Shown here one piece after another: positions 63,335 through 64,000 of a stretch of 64,000 bases of DNA. Position numbers and translations under genes: made by a program. Each line of letters starts with the position of its first letter. Positions within the stretch are counted from its first letter, which is position 1. The notes beneath the pieces are model-generated. The model was not told the origin of the DNA, made no database searches, and worked only from the letters and a program-made list of their open reading frames with translations. The stretch is from an uncultured Lachnospiraceae bacterium (GTDB taxonomy: Bacteria; Bacillota; Clostridia; Lachnospirales; Lachnospiraceae): positions 10,501-74,500 of the forward strand of contig CAJTRL010000010.1 of the NCBI GenBank assembly GCA_910578715.1, written 5' to 3'.

Positions 63335-63394
63335 GTCGAGAAAGGTTCGCGGGCGAACCTTTCTCGACTGACAGAATGACTTTGTCATTCTGTC
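63335..63394 (+). repeat. Tandem hairpins between flgK2 and flgL
   Basis: GTCGAGAAAGGTTCG-CGGG-CGAACCTTTCTCGAC (15 bp) then GACAGAATGAC-TTT-GTCATTCTGTC (11 bp, triloop). No U-tract follows, so read-through or mRNA stabilising is likelier than termination. Confidence 0.8.
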
Positions 63395-63474
63395 GGGTTG
63401 AGGTGAAAACTGTATATTGGATAATACAGAACGTAGATTAGGACTGACGGTATAGTAAGAAGGGATGGCGGCAT

Positions 63475-64000
63475 ATGAGAATTACAAACAGAATCATGCG
63501 GAATAATTCGCTGTATAACATTAATCAGAATAAACTTCTGGAAGATAAGCTGAGCAATCAGATGACGAACCAGAGTAAAATTACAAGGCCTTCCGATGAC
63601 CCGGTTGTGGCAATCAGGGCGCTGCGGCTGCGCACGAATGTAACAATGGTATCGCAGTATTATGATAAAAATACAGAAGACGCCGACAGCTGGCTTTCCA
63701 TTACGGGCGATGCGCTGAACACCGTGGGCGAAGTTCTGGAGGATATTTACGAGCAGGCCGAAACGGCTTCCAAGAAAAATTTTACGGCATCGGATTTGGA
63801 TATCGTTCTGACACAGATGAATGCCCTTGCAAAAGAATTTTATGCGAGCGGTAATGTTGATTATGCGGGACGTTACGTTTTTTCCGGTTACAGAACCGAT
63901 ACGCCGATTACGTTTACCGAAGAGAATATCAAGGAATTCAATCAGGACCCGGAGAACAGAAAGAGTTATATTATCGAGGAAAGCCGGGGATATAAAGATA
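63475..64000 (+). CDS. flgL: Hook-filament junction protein FlgL (partial, 3' end off window)
   Basis: Starts MRITNRIMRNNSLYNINQNK at ATG 63475 (AAGGG 7-10 bases upstream) and stays open to the window end, 175 codons. Conserved N-terminal helix with ITRPSDDPVVAIRALRLR is typical of FlgL/HAP3 and flagellin-like proteins. Completes the flgM-flgN-flgK-flgL order. Confidence 0.92.
   Translation, partial: MRITNRIMRNNSLYNINQNKLLEDKLSNQMTNQSKITRPSDDPVVAIRALRLRTNVTMVSQYYDKNTEDADSWLSITGDALNTVGEVLEDIYEQAETASKKNFTASDLDIVLTQMNALAKEFYASGNVDYAGRYVFSGYRTDTPITFTEENIKEFNQDPENRKSYIIEESRGYKD

Noticed and set aside
63335..63394. Hairpins after flgK2 considered as a terminator
   Set aside because: No U-tract follows and flgL, the expected next operon gene, begins 80 bases later.

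Overview
This window looks like chromosome from a flagellated, gut-type member of the Lachnospiraceae (Clostridia). The signs are moderate GC, strong GGAGG ribosome binding sites, lipoprotein solute-binding proteins with Thr/Asp/Ala-rich linkers, sigma-28-type flagellar control, and many plant-glycan genes (GH78, GH43, GH105, GH112, CE12, rhaM). Species cannot be fixed from the sequence alone. No tRNA, rRNA, CRISPR array or transposase was seen.

0-13 kb: an MNT/HEPN toxin-antitoxin pair, a tandem GNAT acetyltransferase, an ACT protein, an exported Asp-loop protein, then a dense block of palindromic repeats. These are followed by the CotH / VTC / DUF4956 trio, a chemoreceptor, a restriction-modification pair (SPPY-type methyltransferase plus CfrBI-like nuclease) and a polysaccharide deacetylase.

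13-25 kb: a sugar-catabolism block. A divergent AraC regulator faces three direct repeats in front of a ribose-type ABC importer (one ATPase, two permeases, one lipoprotein). Next come a beta-phosphoglucomutase fused to a NagZ-like GH3 enzyme, a GH78 rhamnosidase and a GH43-like enzyme. The fusion is the most interesting protein here. NagZ-type GH3 enzymes can act as retaining phosphorylases that release beta-sugar-1-phosphate, which is the substrate class of beta-phosphoglucomutase, so one polypeptide may take a beta-glucoside to glucose-6-phosphate.

25-36 kb: a two-component system with an FtsX-type ABC exporter, a large cruciform-like element, an MqsR-like toxin with a zinc-ribbon/Panacea antitoxin (both genes carry in-frame tandem repeats), a second chemoreceptor, and a WYL regulator with a ClbS/DfsB-like protein that share palindromes.

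36-55.5 kb: an oppBCDFA operon, an LplB/YtcP/LplA-type importer with an AraC regulator, an Rpn-family nuclease, and a rhamnogalacturonan-I cluster (GH112 phosphorylase, CE12 esterase with SLH-like repeats, GH105, rhaM, TIM-barrel isomerase). A 49-bp inverted repeat lies between the divergent GH105 and rhaM genes.

55.6-64 kb: a phosphorelay (hybrid kinase, LytS-like kinase, SARP-type regulator), then a flagellar operon flgM-flgN-flgK1-flgK2-flgL behind a clear sigma-28 promoter. flgL runs off the window.

Structured non-coding repeats recur throughout: short stems closed by GAA, TTC, TTT or TCT triloops, some nested in larger palindromes. One three-way-junction family has two identical copies and a third that differs by a compensatory base-pair change.
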